Of a DNA stretch of 64,000 nucleotides, positions 13,078-21,656 are shown one piece after another. The translations under genes and the position numbers were made by a program. Position 1 is the stretch's first letter; every line of letters starts with the position of its first letter. The notes beneath the pieces are model-generated. The model saw nothing but the letters and a program-made list of their open reading frames with translations. It was not told where the DNA came from and did not search any database. Source of the stretch: Methylopila sp. 73B (lineage in GTDB: Bacteria; Pseudomonadota; Alphaproteobacteria; Rhizobiales; Methylopilaceae); assembly GCF_000526315.1 (NCBI RefSeq), contig NZ_JAFV01000001.1, positions 1,364,001 through 1,428,000 on the forward strand, written 5' to 3'.

Positions 13078-14493
13078 ATGGCAATGACCACGGCCAAGGA
13101 CATTCTCGCATTCATCAAAGAGAACGACGTCAAGTACGTCGATCTCCGCTTCACCGACCCGCAGGGCAAGTGGCAGCACGTCACCTTCGACATCACGATG
13201 GTGGACGACGAGTTCTTCGCCGAAGGCCAGATGTTCGACGGCTCGTCGATCGCCGGCTGGAAGGCGATCAACGAGTCCGACATGCTGCTGATGCCCGACG
13301 TCGCCACCGCCTGCCTCGACCCGTTCTTCGCCGCCACCACGCTGTCGGTGGTCTGCGACGTGCTCGAGCCCACGACCGGCGAGCCCTATGAGCGCGACCC
13401 GCGCGGCACGGTGAAGAAGGCCGAGGTCTATATGCAGTCGCTGGGGATCGGCGACACCGTCTATTTCGGCCCCGAAGCCGAGTTCTTCGTGTTCGACGAC
13501 GTCAAGTTCGCGGCGACCCCCTACAACACCGGCTTCAAGCTCGACTCGATCGAACTGCCGACGAACTCCGACACCGACTACGAAACTGGCAACATGGGCC
13601 ATCGCGTCCGCACCAAGGGCGGCTACTTTCCCGTGCCGCCGGTGGACAGCGAGCAGGACATGCGCGGCGAGATGCTGGCCGCGATGGCCGCGATGGGCGC
13701 GGTCGTCGAGAAGCACCACCACGAGGTGGCCTCGGCCCAGCACGAGCTGGGCCTGAAGTTCGAGAAGATCGTCCGCATCGCCGACCACCTGCAGGTCTAC
13801 AAGTACTGCATCCACCAGGTGGCGCACTCCTACGGCAAGACGGCGACCTTCATGCCGAAGCCGGTCTACGGCGACAACGGCTCGGGCATGCACGTCCACC
13901 AGTCGATCTGGAAGGACGGCAAGCCGATGTTCGCGGGCGACAAGTACGCCGGCCTCAGCCAGGAGTGCCTCTGGTACATCGGCGGCATCATCAAGCACGC
14001 CAAGGCGCTGAACGCCTTCACCAACCCGTCGACGAACAGCTACAAGCGCCTCGTCCCGGGCTTCGAGGCCCCCGTGCTGCTGGCCTACTCCGCGCGCAAC
14101 CGCTCGGCCTCCTGCCGCATCCCGTGGACGAACTCGCCGAAGGCGAAGCGCGTCGAGGTCCGGTTCCCCGACCCGACCGCGAACCCCTACCTCGCCTTCG
14201 CCGCGCTGCTGATGGCCGGCCTCGACGGCATCACCAACAAGATCGATCCGGGCCCGGCCATGGACAAGGATCTCTACGACCTGCCGCCGCGCGAGCTGAA
14301 GAAGATCCCGACCGTCTCCGCCAGCCTGCGCGAGGCGCTGCAGAATCTCGACAAGGACCGCGAGTTCCTCAAGAAGGGCAACGTGTTCACGGACGACCAG
14401 ATCGACAGCTTCATCGAGCTGAAGATGAAGGAGGTCATCCGGTTCGAGCACACGCCGCACCCGGTCGAGTTCGACATGTACTATTCGGCCTAA
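13078..14493 (+). CDS. glnA: Glutamine synthetase type I
   Basis: 471-residue enzyme converting glutamate, ammonia and ATP to glutamine; a dodecamer in the cytosol. Family signatures visible are FDGSSIAGW near residue 55, the metal/ATP segment [16 protein letters not shown], and the adenylylation loop with Tyr400 in DLYDLPPRE, equivalent to the Tyr modified in E. coli GlnA, so it belongs to the GSI-beta group. It is cotranscribed with glnB and closed by a strong terminator. Two in-frame ATGs (13078, 13084) begin MAMTTAKD; the first is used. Confidence 0.98.
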   Translation: MAMTTAKDILAFIKENDVKYVDLRFTDPQGKWQHVTFDITMVDDEFFAEGQMFDGSSIAGWKAINESDMLLMPDVATACLDPFFAATTLSVVCDVLEPTTGEPYERDPRGTVKKAEVYMQSLGIGDTVYFGPEAEFFVFDDVKFAATPYNTGFKLDSIELPTNSDTDYETGNMGHRVRTKGGYFPVPPVDSEQDMRGEMLAAMAAMGAVVEKHHHEVASAQHELGLKFEKIVRIADHLQVYKYCIHQVAHSYGKTATFMPKPVYGDNGSGMHVHQSIWKDGKPMFAGDKYAGLSQECLWYIGGIIKHAKALNAFTNPSTNSYKRLVPGFEAPVLLAYSARNRSASCRIPWTNSPKAKRVEVRFPDPTANPYLAFAALLMAGLDGITNKIDPGPAMDKDLYDLPPRELKKIPTVSASLREALQNLDKDREFLKKGNVFTDDQIDSFIELKMKEVIRFEHTPHPVEFDMYYSA

Positions 14494-14534
14494 CGGCCGA
14501 TCGATCGCCGCGGCGGCCCCGCCGCCGAGCACTT

Positions 14535-14560
14535 AAGGGCGCCTTCGGGCGCCCTTTTTC
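14535..14560 (+). terminator. glnA terminator
   Basis: A 9-bp GC-rich stem (AAGGGCGCC, loop TTCG-type, complementary arm) is followed directly by T residues, 42 bp after the glnA stop. A classic rho-independent terminator. Confidence 0.9.
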
Positions 14561-14801
14561 GTTGCGCGCCGGCGAACCGGCCGTATTGACTTTGGTCGCA
14601 GGCCAGATCCTGCCCCGCCAAGATGATCAGCGTGATCACGGCGCCCTGACGGCAATGTGAGGATCGCCTCGGTCGCAATATCACCCATGTCATTTATGTG
14701 TCGCCGTCGCGATAGACGGAACATTATACCGGCTCATACTTATAATATGAGTTTTATAATTGACGTCTCTTCGCTTTGTGAGAACGAGCGGGAGGAATAA
14801 C
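14561..14801 (+). promoter_or_regulatory. AT-rich upstream region of the cytochrome cL-like gene
   Basis: The 241 bp hold no gene. The last 90 bp are strikingly AT-rich for this genome. They include an inverted repeat CTCATA-N7-TATGAG (14733-14751) and two TATAAT-like hexamers (14741-14746 and 14755-14760), but no good -35 partner for either. The inverted repeat overlaps the first hexamer, so it could be an operator. A good ribosome site (GGGAGG) precedes the start at 14802. Confidence 0.45.
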
Positions 14802-15389
14802 ATGGCAATAGCTTGGGTGAAGGGCGCAGTTGCTGCGGCGCTGGCGACGGCCGTCGGCGCGGCGGGCGTCATGGGCGCCAAGGCTGCGCTCACCTTCAAC
14901 AACGCGGTGACCGGCGAGGTGCTGAACCTCGACGACGCCCCGCCGGAGGGCAAGGACACGGAGGCGTTCAAGACCTTCGTGGAGACGGGCAAGAACGCCT
15001 ATCTCGGCAACCCGAGCTGCCTCGCCAAGGGCGAGCAGCTGTTCCTCGCCATGTGCTCGGGCTGTCATGGCCAGAAGGGTGAGGGCAAGCTCGGACCCGG
15101 CCTTAACGACAGCTACTGGACCTACCCGCAGGGCGCGACCGATAAGGGCCTGTTCGAGCTGATCTTCGGCGGCGCCAGCGGCCAGATGGGGCCGATGTAC
15201 GGCTCGATGAACGTCGACGAGATGCTGCTGACGATGGCCTGGGTGCGCCACCTCTACAAGGACAAGCCCGAGGACGCCGGCGAGTGGATGACCACGGAGC
15301 TCAAAGCGTCCTACAAGCCGTTCGACGGCAAGACGCCGGCCCCGAAGCCCGCCGCCGACGCTCCCGAGAGCTGCAAGACCGACGGCTGA
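14802..15389 (+). CDS. Cytochrome cL-like c-type cytochrome (MoxG/XoxG family)
   Basis: 195-residue periplasmic cytochrome with an N-terminal signal peptide (MAIAWVKGAVAAALATAVGA). One haem c site CSGCH is followed by GLNDSYWTYP, GLFELIFGGASGQMGPM and MLLTMAWVRHLY, the run typical of cytochrome cL, the electron acceptor of PQQ methanol dehydrogenases. Met in GQMGPM is the probable axial ligand. Two more Cys, one before the haem site (GNPSC) and one at the C-terminus (ESCKTDG), could pair. No mxaF/xoxF or xoxJ lies in the window, so the partner is elsewhere or different. It converges with a GMC-oxidoreductase operon and could serve that enzyme instead. The ATG at 14802 was chosen for its ribosome site and signal peptide. 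Confidence 0.85.
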   Translation: MAIAWVKGAVAAALATAVGAAGVMGAKAALTFNNAVTGEVLNLDDAPPEGKDTEAFKTFVETGKNAYLGNPSCLAKGEQLFLAMCSGCHGQKGEGKLGPGLNDSYWTYPQGATDKGLFELIFGGASGQMGPMYGSMNVDEMLLTMAWVRHLYKDKPEDAGEWMTTELKASYKPFDGKTPAPKPAADAPESCKTDG

Positions 15390-15431
15390 GCGACGCGGAG
15401 CGTCCGGCCCCGCCGGGCGCTCCCGACGCCG

Positions 15432-15848
15432 TCAGATCAGCGACGGCCGCAGCAGCTTGGCGGCGCAGAGGCTCGCTTCGGTCTCCGACAGCACCCAGCC
15501 GTCGATCACGACGCAGCGGCCCTCGGCGAAGTCCGCGGCGCACTGGTCCTGCACCAGTTGTCGGCGGGTCGTCGGGCAGTCGGTCGCGACCGCCTCGGCG
15601 ATCAGCGGGCGGAGCTTCATCGCCGTTGCGAGGCCGTCGAAATCCGAAGGGAGGCTCGCCTCGGCCAGCGCCCCCTCCCCGATCCGGCGCGCGGCGGCGC
15701 CGTCCGGCGGGATGTCAAGCAGCGAGAAAAAGTCGGGGTGGTTGCGCGGCACGAAGCTGCAGGCCACGCGGCCGCCGCCGTAGGCCACGAGGCCGAAGGC
15801 GCCGACGGCCGCCGTCCCAAGCAGCGCCCGGCGGGTGAGCTTGCCCAT
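15432..15848 (-). CDS. Small Tat-signal protein, probable accessory subunit of the GMC oxidoreductase
   Basis: 138 residues beginning MGKLTRRALLGTAAVGAFGL, a clear twin-arginine signal, followed by a Cys/Asp-containing small domain ending IDGWVLSETEASLCAAKLL. It starts 10 bp after the GMC oxidoreductase stop and is almost certainly cotranslated. Many membrane-linked GMC dehydrogenases (gluconate 2-dehydrogenase, fructose and FAD-glucose dehydrogenases) have a small Tat-bearing subunit that carries the signal-less catalytic subunit across the membrane. This protein fits that role by size, signal and position. Direct homology to those gamma subunits is not obvious by eye. Confidence 0.75.
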   Translation of the reverse strand: MGKLTRRALLGTAAVGAFGLVAYGGGRVACSFVPRNHPDFFSLLDIPPDGAAARRIGEGALAEASLPSDFDGLATAMKLRPLIAEAVATDCPTTRRQLVQDQCAADFAEGRCVVIDGWVLSETEASLCAAKLLRPSLI

Positions 15849-15858
15849 GTCGCCCTCC

Positions 15859-17448
15859 TCAGGCGCTGACCGCGAGGTGCTCGGCGAGACGGATCGCGAG
15901 CGCGGTGATGGTGAGGGTCGGGTTGGCGCAGCCGCCGGTGGTGAACACCGAGCTGCCGGCCATGTAGAGGTTCTTCGTCGAATGCACGCGGCAGTCGGCG
16001 TCCACCACGCCCTGCCGCGGATCGGCGTGCATGCGGGTGGTGCCCATATGGTGGTAGCCGGAATAGGCGATGTCGGGGTCCGGCGGATCGCCCACGCCGA
16101 GCTGCAGCCGGCCGAGGCCGGCCGCGCCGACCTGCTCGCCGATGAACTGGTGCGTGCGGCGCAGGCGCAGCAGGTCCTCGTTCGTCACCCGCCAGTCGAG
16201 CGCGATGCGCTGCAGTCCGAACGGGTCGGTGTCCGCGATCAGCGTCACGCGGCTGTCGGGGTTCGGCGCCTGCTCGGCGTCCTGCCGCAGGCGGAACGCC
16301 TGGGCCGGCTTCTCGGGCAGCACGCGACGCAGGGCGTGGCGGTAGACGCCGGTCGCGACCGAGCCGAGGTCGTCGACAACGTCGCAGGTGCGTTCGGCGA
16401 ACCGGTCCGGCACATGCCCGCGGCTGAAGGTCTTCAGCATGGTGGAGAACGCCACCCAGCCGTAGTTCCGGAAGTCGTCGCTGTAGACCGCGTCGCCGTA
16501 GTCCGCGACCAGGAAGGCCGAGTTGTTGTTGAGGTTTCTCGCCTTCACCACGTCGGGGTGAACCTTGAGCCCCATCAGGATCTCGGCGCCGTCGTACTTC
16601 AGCGAGGTCGGGTAGAGCCGGGTGTCGACGTCGTCCCGGAACAGCAGCATCGAGGTCTCGATCGTCATGTGGTCGGTGTAGAACCGGCCGACGAGATCGT
16701 GCTCGTTGCCCAGGCCCGCCGGGCGCTGCTTGCGGGCGTTGAGCAGGATGCGGGCGTTCTCGATGCCGCCGCAGGCGATGACGTAGGTCTTGGCCTTCAC
16801 GGTCGTAGCGCGGCCGTCGAGCGTGCGGACGGCGACCGAAGCGACGACGTCGCCGCCGTCGGCCAGCGTCACGTCGACGAGGTTCGCATGCGTCCAGCAG
16901 GCGATCTTCGGCTCGGCCCGCACCGTCTCCATGAACTTCTCGGCGAAGCGGGTCGGCGGGCTCTGCTGGTAGACGTCGGTCAGGATCTTCGTCGGGTCGA
17001 GCGGCAGCGCGGGAAAGGGCACGATCGCCTTCCACTCGTCCCAGTCGTAGCGGTAGGGTCCAAGATCGAGATAGGGGTGCGCGCGGGCGTAGAAGGGGTC
17101 GAGGTCGGCGCGGGTGATCGGCCAGCCGTGGTGGGGAATATCGGCGCGGGTCTCGAAGTCGAGCGCGTCAAGCGGCGCGCAGAGCCCGGTCCAGTGGCCC
17201 GACGTGCCGCCGAACTGACGCAGGCGCGACGCCGCCACGTCGATGTGGCCGTGCCCGATCACGGCGCCCTCGTAGAGCGCCTGGCTCGACTCCTCGTAGG
17301 TCTCCCCGCCCCCTTCGAGCAGGACGACGCTCCGCCCCTTGCGGGCGAGCTCGAGCGCGAGCGTGACGCCCGCGGGGCCGGTGCCGACGACGCAGACGTC
17401 GCCCGTGATCTCCTTCGGCGTCTCGCCGGCCTGCAGATCGAAGATCAT
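15859..17448 (-). CDS. GMC-family FAD oxidoreductase
   Basis: 529-residue flavoenzyme. The FAD-binding N-terminus shows VCVVGTGPAGVTLALELARKG and the Glu-containing VVLLEGGG. A substrate domain and the C-terminal GMC block follow, with GYHHMGTTRM, DCRVHSTKNLYMAGSSVF and NPTLTITALAIRLAEHL; the HH pair in GYHHMG is a candidate for the catalytic His. No signal peptide of its own; the cotranscribed Tat protein may export it. The start ATG 17448 lies 4 bp after the acyltransferase stop. The reading frame is open further upstream, but that part overlaps the acyltransferase. The substrate, probably an alcohol or sugar, is unknown. The cytochrome cL-like gene beyond 15389 is a possible electron acceptor. 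Confidence 0.92.
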   Translation of the reverse strand: MIFDLQAGETPKEITGDVCVVGTGPAGVTLALELARKGRSVVLLEGGGETYEESSQALYEGAVIGHGHIDVAASRLRQFGGTSGHWTGLCAPLDALDFETRADIPHHGWPITRADLDPFYARAHPYLDLGPYRYDWDEWKAIVPFPALPLDPTKILTDVYQQSPPTRFAEKFMETVRAEPKIACWTHANLVDVTLADGGDVVASVAVRTLDGRATTVKAKTYVIACGGIENARILLNARKQRPAGLGNEHDLVGRFYTDHMTIETSMLLFRDDVDTRLYPTSLKYDGAEILMGLKVHPDVVKARNLNNNSAFLVADYGDAVYSDDFRNYGWVAFSTMLKTFSRGHVPDRFAERTCDVVDDLGSVATGVYRHALRRVLPEKPAQAFRLRQDAEQAPNPDSRVTLIADTDPFGLQRIALDWRVTNEDLLRLRRTHQFIGEQVGAAGLGRLQLGVGDPPDPDIAYSGYHHMGTTRMHADPRQGVVDADCRVHSTKNLYMAGSSVFTTGGCANPTLTITALAIRLAEHLAVSA

Positions 17449-17452
17449 CCGC

Positions 17453-18586
17453 TCATTCCGCTCCAGCGGGCCGCAAGGCCTTGCGTTCGCCGCGCTCGGC
17501 GATGCGCATGACCAGCTTGCGGCCAGGTTTCTCGACCCATGCGTAGGTGATCTGCGACGCAACAAGGGTCGCGAAGGGAACGCTGAAGCCAAGCGCCGCG
17601 CGCTCGGCCAGCGTGTCGGCGAGGCCGAGGATCTCCGCGCTGTTGAACAGCACCGTGAGAACGATCGCATGCGTGAGGTAGATCGAATAGGAGATGTCGC
17701 CGAGCCAGTTCAGGACGCGGCCCCGCAGCAGCCCTGGCTCCACCCAAGTGGCGCGGGAGGCCAGCGCCGCGACCAGCACGATCATCGGCGGCCAGAGGGC
17801 GTCGTAGGGCGCGTTGAGCGCCACCAGAACCGCGCAGACGCCGAACACGCCGGCGATGGAGCCGGCGTAGAGACGCGGCGTCATCGCGACCAGCGCCGGC
17901 TCGTCGTCGAAGATGCGGCGCAGCAGGATGCCGGCGAAGAACGACGGCGCGATGCGCAGCGCCCCGCCGTCCGCGGTGAGCGAGGTCAGGTCGAGGCCGA
18001 AGGCCCAGTGCGAAAACAGCGAGCAGGCCAGGAACACGCCGAGCATCGCGACGACGCGCAGCCGCGTGCCGCGGACGCGGTCCGCCGCCATCAGGAACAG
18101 CGGGATCGCGAGATAGGCGCACCATTCCGCGCTGATCGACCACGACGGCCAGTTCCAAGCGAGGTCCGGCGCAAGCCAGGTCGAGTGCAGCATCGCGGCG
18201 TTGACGAGGAAGGTGTAGGCGGTGTGCGGGTTGTCCGGCTCCGCGCCCATCAGGCGCCCAGCCGTCACGATCGCCCCCATCGCGCACAGCGTGAACATGT
18301 GCAGCGGCCAGAGCCGCGCCAGCCGACGGATCAGGAAGGCGCCGTGCCGAAACCGCCCCTCGCTCCACGGCGGATCGTACATGTGGGCCAGGACGAAGCC
18401 GCTCAGCACGAAGAAGAAATCCACGACGAGGCGCGTGTACTCCACTGGGGAGGGCAGTTCGCCCTGACCCTTGAGGACGGTCGCGAGCGTGTGGGCGAGC
18501 ACGACCCAGACGGCCGCGATCCCCCGGGTCGAGACGAGCTCGGGCAACAGCATGCCAGACCTGAAGCTTCGCGGCGGTTCATGCAT
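17453..18586 (-). CDS. Acyltransferase 3 family membrane protein (OafA/YrhL-like)
   Basis: About 377-residue polytopic inner-membrane protein. The N-terminal motif LVSTRGIAAVWVVLAH contains the RG(x)nH core with its catalytic-site His. VDFFFVLSGFVLAHMY follows, then about ten hydrophobic segments, as in acyltransferase 3 enzymes that acylate sugars or peptidoglycan. ATG 18586 is preferred; an in-frame TTG at 18622 would add 12 residues. First gene of a three-gene operon with the GMC oxidoreductase and its Tat partner, so the acylated product may be linked to the oxidised substrate, but that is speculation. Confidence 0.88.
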   Translation of the reverse strand: MHEPPRSFRSGMLLPELVSTRGIAAVWVVLAHTLATVLKGQGELPSPVEYTRLVVDFFFVLSGFVLAHMYDPPWSEGRFRHGAFLIRRLARLWPLHMFTLCAMGAIVTAGRLMGAEPDNPHTAYTFLVNAAMLHSTWLAPDLAWNWPSWSISAEWCAYLAIPLFLMAADRVRGTRLRVVAMLGVFLACSLFSHWAFGLDLTSLTADGGALRIAPSFFAGILLRRIFDDEPALVAMTPRLYAGSIAGVFGVCAVLVALNAPYDALWPPMIVLVAALASRATWVEPGLLRGRVLNWLGDISYSIYLTHAIVLTVLFNSAEILGLADTLAERAALGFSVPFATLVASQITYAWVEKPGRKLVMRIAERGERKALRPAGAE

Positions 18587-18666
18587 CGTCACTCGCTGTC
18601 CCCCCGGACGTCGATCGGACAAGACTTACTTGAAAGTCCTTTACGGACCGCTGCCGCGGTCGTGAT

Positions 18667-18703
18667 GTCACCGACACGACATGGAAGGTTTTTAGAAACC
18701 TTC
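18667..18703 (+). promoter_or_regulatory. Palindromes upstream of the PhoX gene
   Basis: Two adjacent inverted repeats: ATGTC-N8-GACAT (about 18665-18682) and GAAGGTTT-TTAG-AAACCTTC (18684-18703), the latter an 8-bp perfect stem. They lie 60-95 bp before the phosphatase start, in the divergent promoter region. The half TGTCA resembles a Pho-box half-site, but no proper direct repeat is present, so PhoB control is only a possibility. Confidence 0.35.
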
Positions 18704-18760
18704 TTGTCGACGCTCCGCAGGGCGCGACGACGCCTTCCCAAGCCGCCGGACGGACCCGCC

Positions 18761-20734
18761 ATGACCGACAACCTTCGCACCACCCGCGCCGTCGCCTGCG
18801 AGGACGCCGAGAACGTCGGCCGCAACGGCAGCGCGAACCCGACCCTCGGCGAGATCATCGCCGCGCGTTTCTCCAGGCGGGAGCTGATGCGCGGCGCGCT
18901 GGCGGCGACGGCGATCGCGGCCACGATCTCGCCCCGGGCGCTCGACGCCGCAGGCGCCGCCTCGGCCGCCGAGCCGGCGTCCCGGTTCGACTTCACGGAG
19001 ATCGAGGCCGGGATCGACGAGACCCACCACGTCGCGGAAGGCTACGACGCCGACGTCCTGCTGCGCTGGGGCGATCCGCTGTTCCCGGGGGCGCCCGCTT
19101 TTGATCCCCTGGCCCAAACGGCCGAAAAGCAGCGCCTGCAGTTCGGCTACAACAACGACTTCGTCGGCTTCGTGCCGCTCGACGGCCCGGCCGACCGCGG
19201 CCTGCTGGTCGTGAACCACGAGTACACCAACGAGGAGCTGATGTTTCCGGGCCTCGGGGTTCAGGACTCCAAGTCCGCCGCTTTCGCCGGCATGACCCGG
19301 GAGCTGGTGGACATCGAGATGGCGGCCCACGGCGGCTCTGTCGTCGAGATCGCCCGGTCCGGCGGCAAGTGGGCGGTCGTCCCTAACTCCCGCTACACGC
19401 GCCGCATCACCGCCGAGACCGAGATGGCGATCCACGGCCCCGCCGCGGGCCACGAGCGGCTCCGCACGTCCTACGATCCGGAGGGGCGGCGGGTGCGAGG
19501 CATGATCAACAATTGCGCCGGCGGCGTAACCCCTTGGGGCACGTGGCTCACCTGCGAGGAGAACACTAACAACTACTTTTGGGGCAAGGTCGCCGACGAC
19601 CACCGGGAGGCTAAGAACTACAAGCGCATCGGGATCAACGGCAGCCCCTGGCAGGCCTGGGGCCGGTTCCACGACCGCTTCGACGTGACCAAGGAGCCGA
19701 ACGAAGCGAACCGTTTCGGCTGGGTGGTCGAGATCGACCCGATGGACCCGGCCTCGACCCCGAAGAAGCGGACCGCCATGGGGCGCTTCAAGCACGAGGG
19801 CGCCGCGAACGCGCTGTCGGCCGACGGCCGGTTCGTCGTCTACCAGGGCGACGACGAGCGCTTTGACTACGTCTACCGCTTCGTGACGGCCGCGAAGGTC
19901 GACATGGCGGACCGCGCCAACAACGCCGACATCCTCGACGACGGCGTGCTGCACGTCGCGCGCTTCGACGCCGACGGCCGCGGCCGCTGGATGCGCCTCG
20001 TCCAGGGCGAGGGGCCGCTCACCCCGGCGAACGGCTTCGCGAGCCAGGCCGACGTGGTGATCGAGGCGCGCCGCGCCGCGGACCTGCTCGGCGCCACCAA
20101 GATGGACCGCCCGGAAGACGTCGAGGCCAACCCGAAGACGGGCAAGGTCTATGTGATGCTGACCAACAATTCGAAACGGAAGGCCGATCAGGTCGACGCC
20201 GCGAACCCGCGGCCGGAGAACGCCTTCGGCCACATCGTCGAAATCACTCCGGACGGCGGCGACCATGCCGCGGAGGGGTTTGCCTGGGAGATCCTCGTGA
20301 AGTGCGGCGACCCGTCGATCGCGGCGGTGGGCGCGACCTTCTCCAGCGCGACCAGCGCGAACGGCTGGTTCGGGATGCCCGACAACTGCGCGGTGGACGC
20401 GCAGGGCCGGCTCTGGATCGCCACCGACGGCAACGGGGGAAAGAGCACCGGCCGCGCTGACGGGCTGTGGGCGCTCGAGACCGAAGGCGCCGCCCGGGGC
20501 GCGTCGAAGCACTTCTTCCGCGTGCCGGCCGGCGCCGAGATGTGCGGCCCCTACTTCACCACGGACGACACGACGCTTTTCCTTGCCGTCCAGCACCCCG
20601 GCGAGAGCGACGACGACAAGGCCCCGGGCACCTTCGCGGCCCCCGCCACGCGCTGGCCGGACTTCGCGCCCGGCATGCCCCCGCGGCCAGCCGTGGTGGT
20701 GGTGACGAAGAGGGGCGGCGGCGCGATCGCCTGA
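18761..20734 (+). CDS. PhoX-family secreted phosphatase / DUF839 protein
   Basis: 657 residues. The Tat-type signal lies unusually deep, as usual in PhoX: FSRRELMRGALAATAIAATI at about residues 38-57. The mature part has PhoX hallmarks: VNHEYTNEELMFP, NNCAGGVTPWGTWLTCEEN with the Cys/Glu ligands, FKHEGAAN, YQGDDERFDYVYRFV, MDRPEDVEANPKTGKVYV and the WIATDGNG block. Calcium/iron-dependent phosphatases of this type release phosphate from monoesters in the periplasm. ATG 18761 begins MTDNLRTTRA; the frame is open far upstream but only through antisense of the acyltransferase operon. Whether it is a true PhoX or a PhoX-like protein of other function cannot be decided by eye. Confidence 0.88.
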   Translation: MTDNLRTTRAVACEDAENVGRNGSANPTLGEIIAARFSRRELMRGALAATAIAATISPRALDAAGAASAAEPASRFDFTEIEAGIDETHHVAEGYDADVLLRWGDPLFPGAPAFDPLAQTAEKQRLQFGYNNDFVGFVPLDGPADRGLLVVNHEYTNEELMFPGLGVQDSKSAAFAGMTRELVDIEMAAHGGSVVEIARSGGKWAVVPNSRYTRRITAETEMAIHGPAAGHERLRTSYDPEGRRVRGMINNCAGGVTPWGTWLTCEENTNNYFWGKVADDHREAKNYKRIGINGSPWQAWGRFHDRFDVTKEPNEANRFGWVVEIDPMDPASTPKKRTAMGRFKHEGAANALSADGRFVVYQGDDERFDYVYRFVTAAKVDMADRANNADILDDGVLHVARFDADGRGRWMRLVQGEGPLTPANGFASQADVVIEARRAADLLGATKMDRPEDVEANPKTGKVYVMLTNNSKRKADQVDAANPRPENAFGHIVEITPDGGDHAAEGFAWEILVKCGDPSIAAVGATFSSATSANGWFGMPDNCAVDAQGRLWIATDGNGGKSTGRADGLWALETEGAARGASKHFFRVPAGAEMCGPYFTTDDTTLFLAVQHPGESDDDKAPGTFAAPATRWPDFAPGMPPRPAVVVVTKRGGGAIA

Positions 20735-20907
20735 CGCACGTCCTGCGTCCGGGCGAGCCGCACGGCCCATCGCCTCAAGCCTCGGCAGCGCCGCCCCTGG
20801 GCCAACGGCTTTGCGCGCTTTCGAACATCGCCGACGAGGCCGCTTGACGACCGCGAGAACCGGGCGCATGCTTCGATGGTCAACACAGATACGGGAGGTC
20901 TAAGACA

Positions 20908-20943
20908 ATGACTCCACCGAAGCGTGTAAAGACACCGCGTTGA
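20908..20943 (+). CDS. Candidate 11-codon micro-ORF with strong ribosome site
   Basis: ATG 20908 to TGA 20943 encodes MTPPKRVKTPR, a short basic peptide. GGGAGG lies 9 bp before the ATG, an ideal Shine-Dalgarno, and TTGACG (20844-20849) with CATGCT 17 bp further could be its promoter. A small hairpin (CGCGC-N7-GCGCG) follows the stop. It lies alone between phoX and hflX and does not look like a leader of either. It may encode a peptide, mark a non-coding RNA, or be chance. Confidence 0.3.
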   Translation: MTPPKRVKTPR

Positions 20944-21525
20944 CGCGCATTCTGAGCGCGAAGATTACGTGGCGAACACATCATTAGAATTTTGAACGGC
21001 CGCTGTAGTTTGCGACGTCTTGATACGACCTGTCGGAGATCGGAACGACAGGTACCCTGACGTTTACGGACTGCAGTCGCCGTAAAAGAGCAGATCGAGA
21101 GCTCGCCGGTCCATCACCAGCCGAGCGCCTCCGAGGAGGCCGGCCCACACCCGAACGGACCTGCGTCATCGACGACATGAAGCGCCTCGCCGGCCCAGCC
21201 TGCGGGGCGTTTCTGTGTGCAGCGGCAGGCGGAACGAGAATGGCGCCGGCGCGAGGCGCGGTCAGACGCTGGAGGCGAGGGTGAAGCCGCGCCGAGGGCG
21301 GGGCCCCGTGATGCGCCTAAGGTCGGCAAAGCCCCCGTCACGCGCGAGCCGCCGGGGCTCTGGGTCCCCGCGCAAGGCCGGGACGAGGGGTTGAGTCGGT
21401 TCAAGGCCGGGACACGAGCGTCGGGTTGGGGTGACCGAGGTCCCGATCGACGCAGTCAGCATCACGCGCCTCGTTCGGCGCCGATGTCGCGGGCTGGAAA
21501 GCCCGCCCCACGCACTCGACCTCGT
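20944..21525. other. Gene-poor stretch between phoX and hflX
   Basis: No convincing protein gene is seen. A stable hairpin lies at 21182-21210 (GCGCCTCGC pairing with GCGGGGCGT through two wobbles, with an inner GGC/GCC pair), followed by TTCTG, resembling a terminator on the plus strand. From about 21362 degenerate copies of the GTCCCGGC palindrome appear, merging into the clear repeat pair that follows. The stretch may be decayed intergenic DNA colonised by repeats. Confidence 0.5.
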
Positions 21526-21640
21526 GTCCCGGCCTCGAGCCGGGACCCGGAGGCCCGCCCGTCGAAGACTAAGCTCGCCTCCGTCGCCGCGCCCTGTTCG
21601 ACGAACGCGGCGTGTCTGGGTCCCGGCTCAAGGCCGGGAC
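21526..21640. repeat. REPIN-like pair of palindromic repeats, copy A
   Basis: Two palindromes GTCCCGGC-N5-GCCGGGAC (21526-21546 and 21620-21640) in opposite orientation, flanked by GTGTCCC at one outer side and GGGACACG at the other. Together they form a 115-bp inverted unit. The same unit recurs at 31827-31940. Paired, inverted REPs are the form of REPINs mobilised by RAYT transposases; no RAYT gene is in the window. It ends 17 bp from the hflX stop. Confidence 0.8.
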
Positions 21641-21656
21641 ACGCTTGCGGCGCCGG

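Noticed and set aside
17339-18760. Upstream in-frame extension of the PhoX gene, giving a 1131-residue protein
   Set aside because: The extension runs antisense through the acyltransferase and GMC genes. The Tat signal and ATG 18761 define the real start.
20735-21656. CRISPR-like repeats in the gene-poor stretch
   Set aside because: Only a few GTCCCGGC palindromes at irregular spacing and in inverted orientation; no regular repeat-spacer array.
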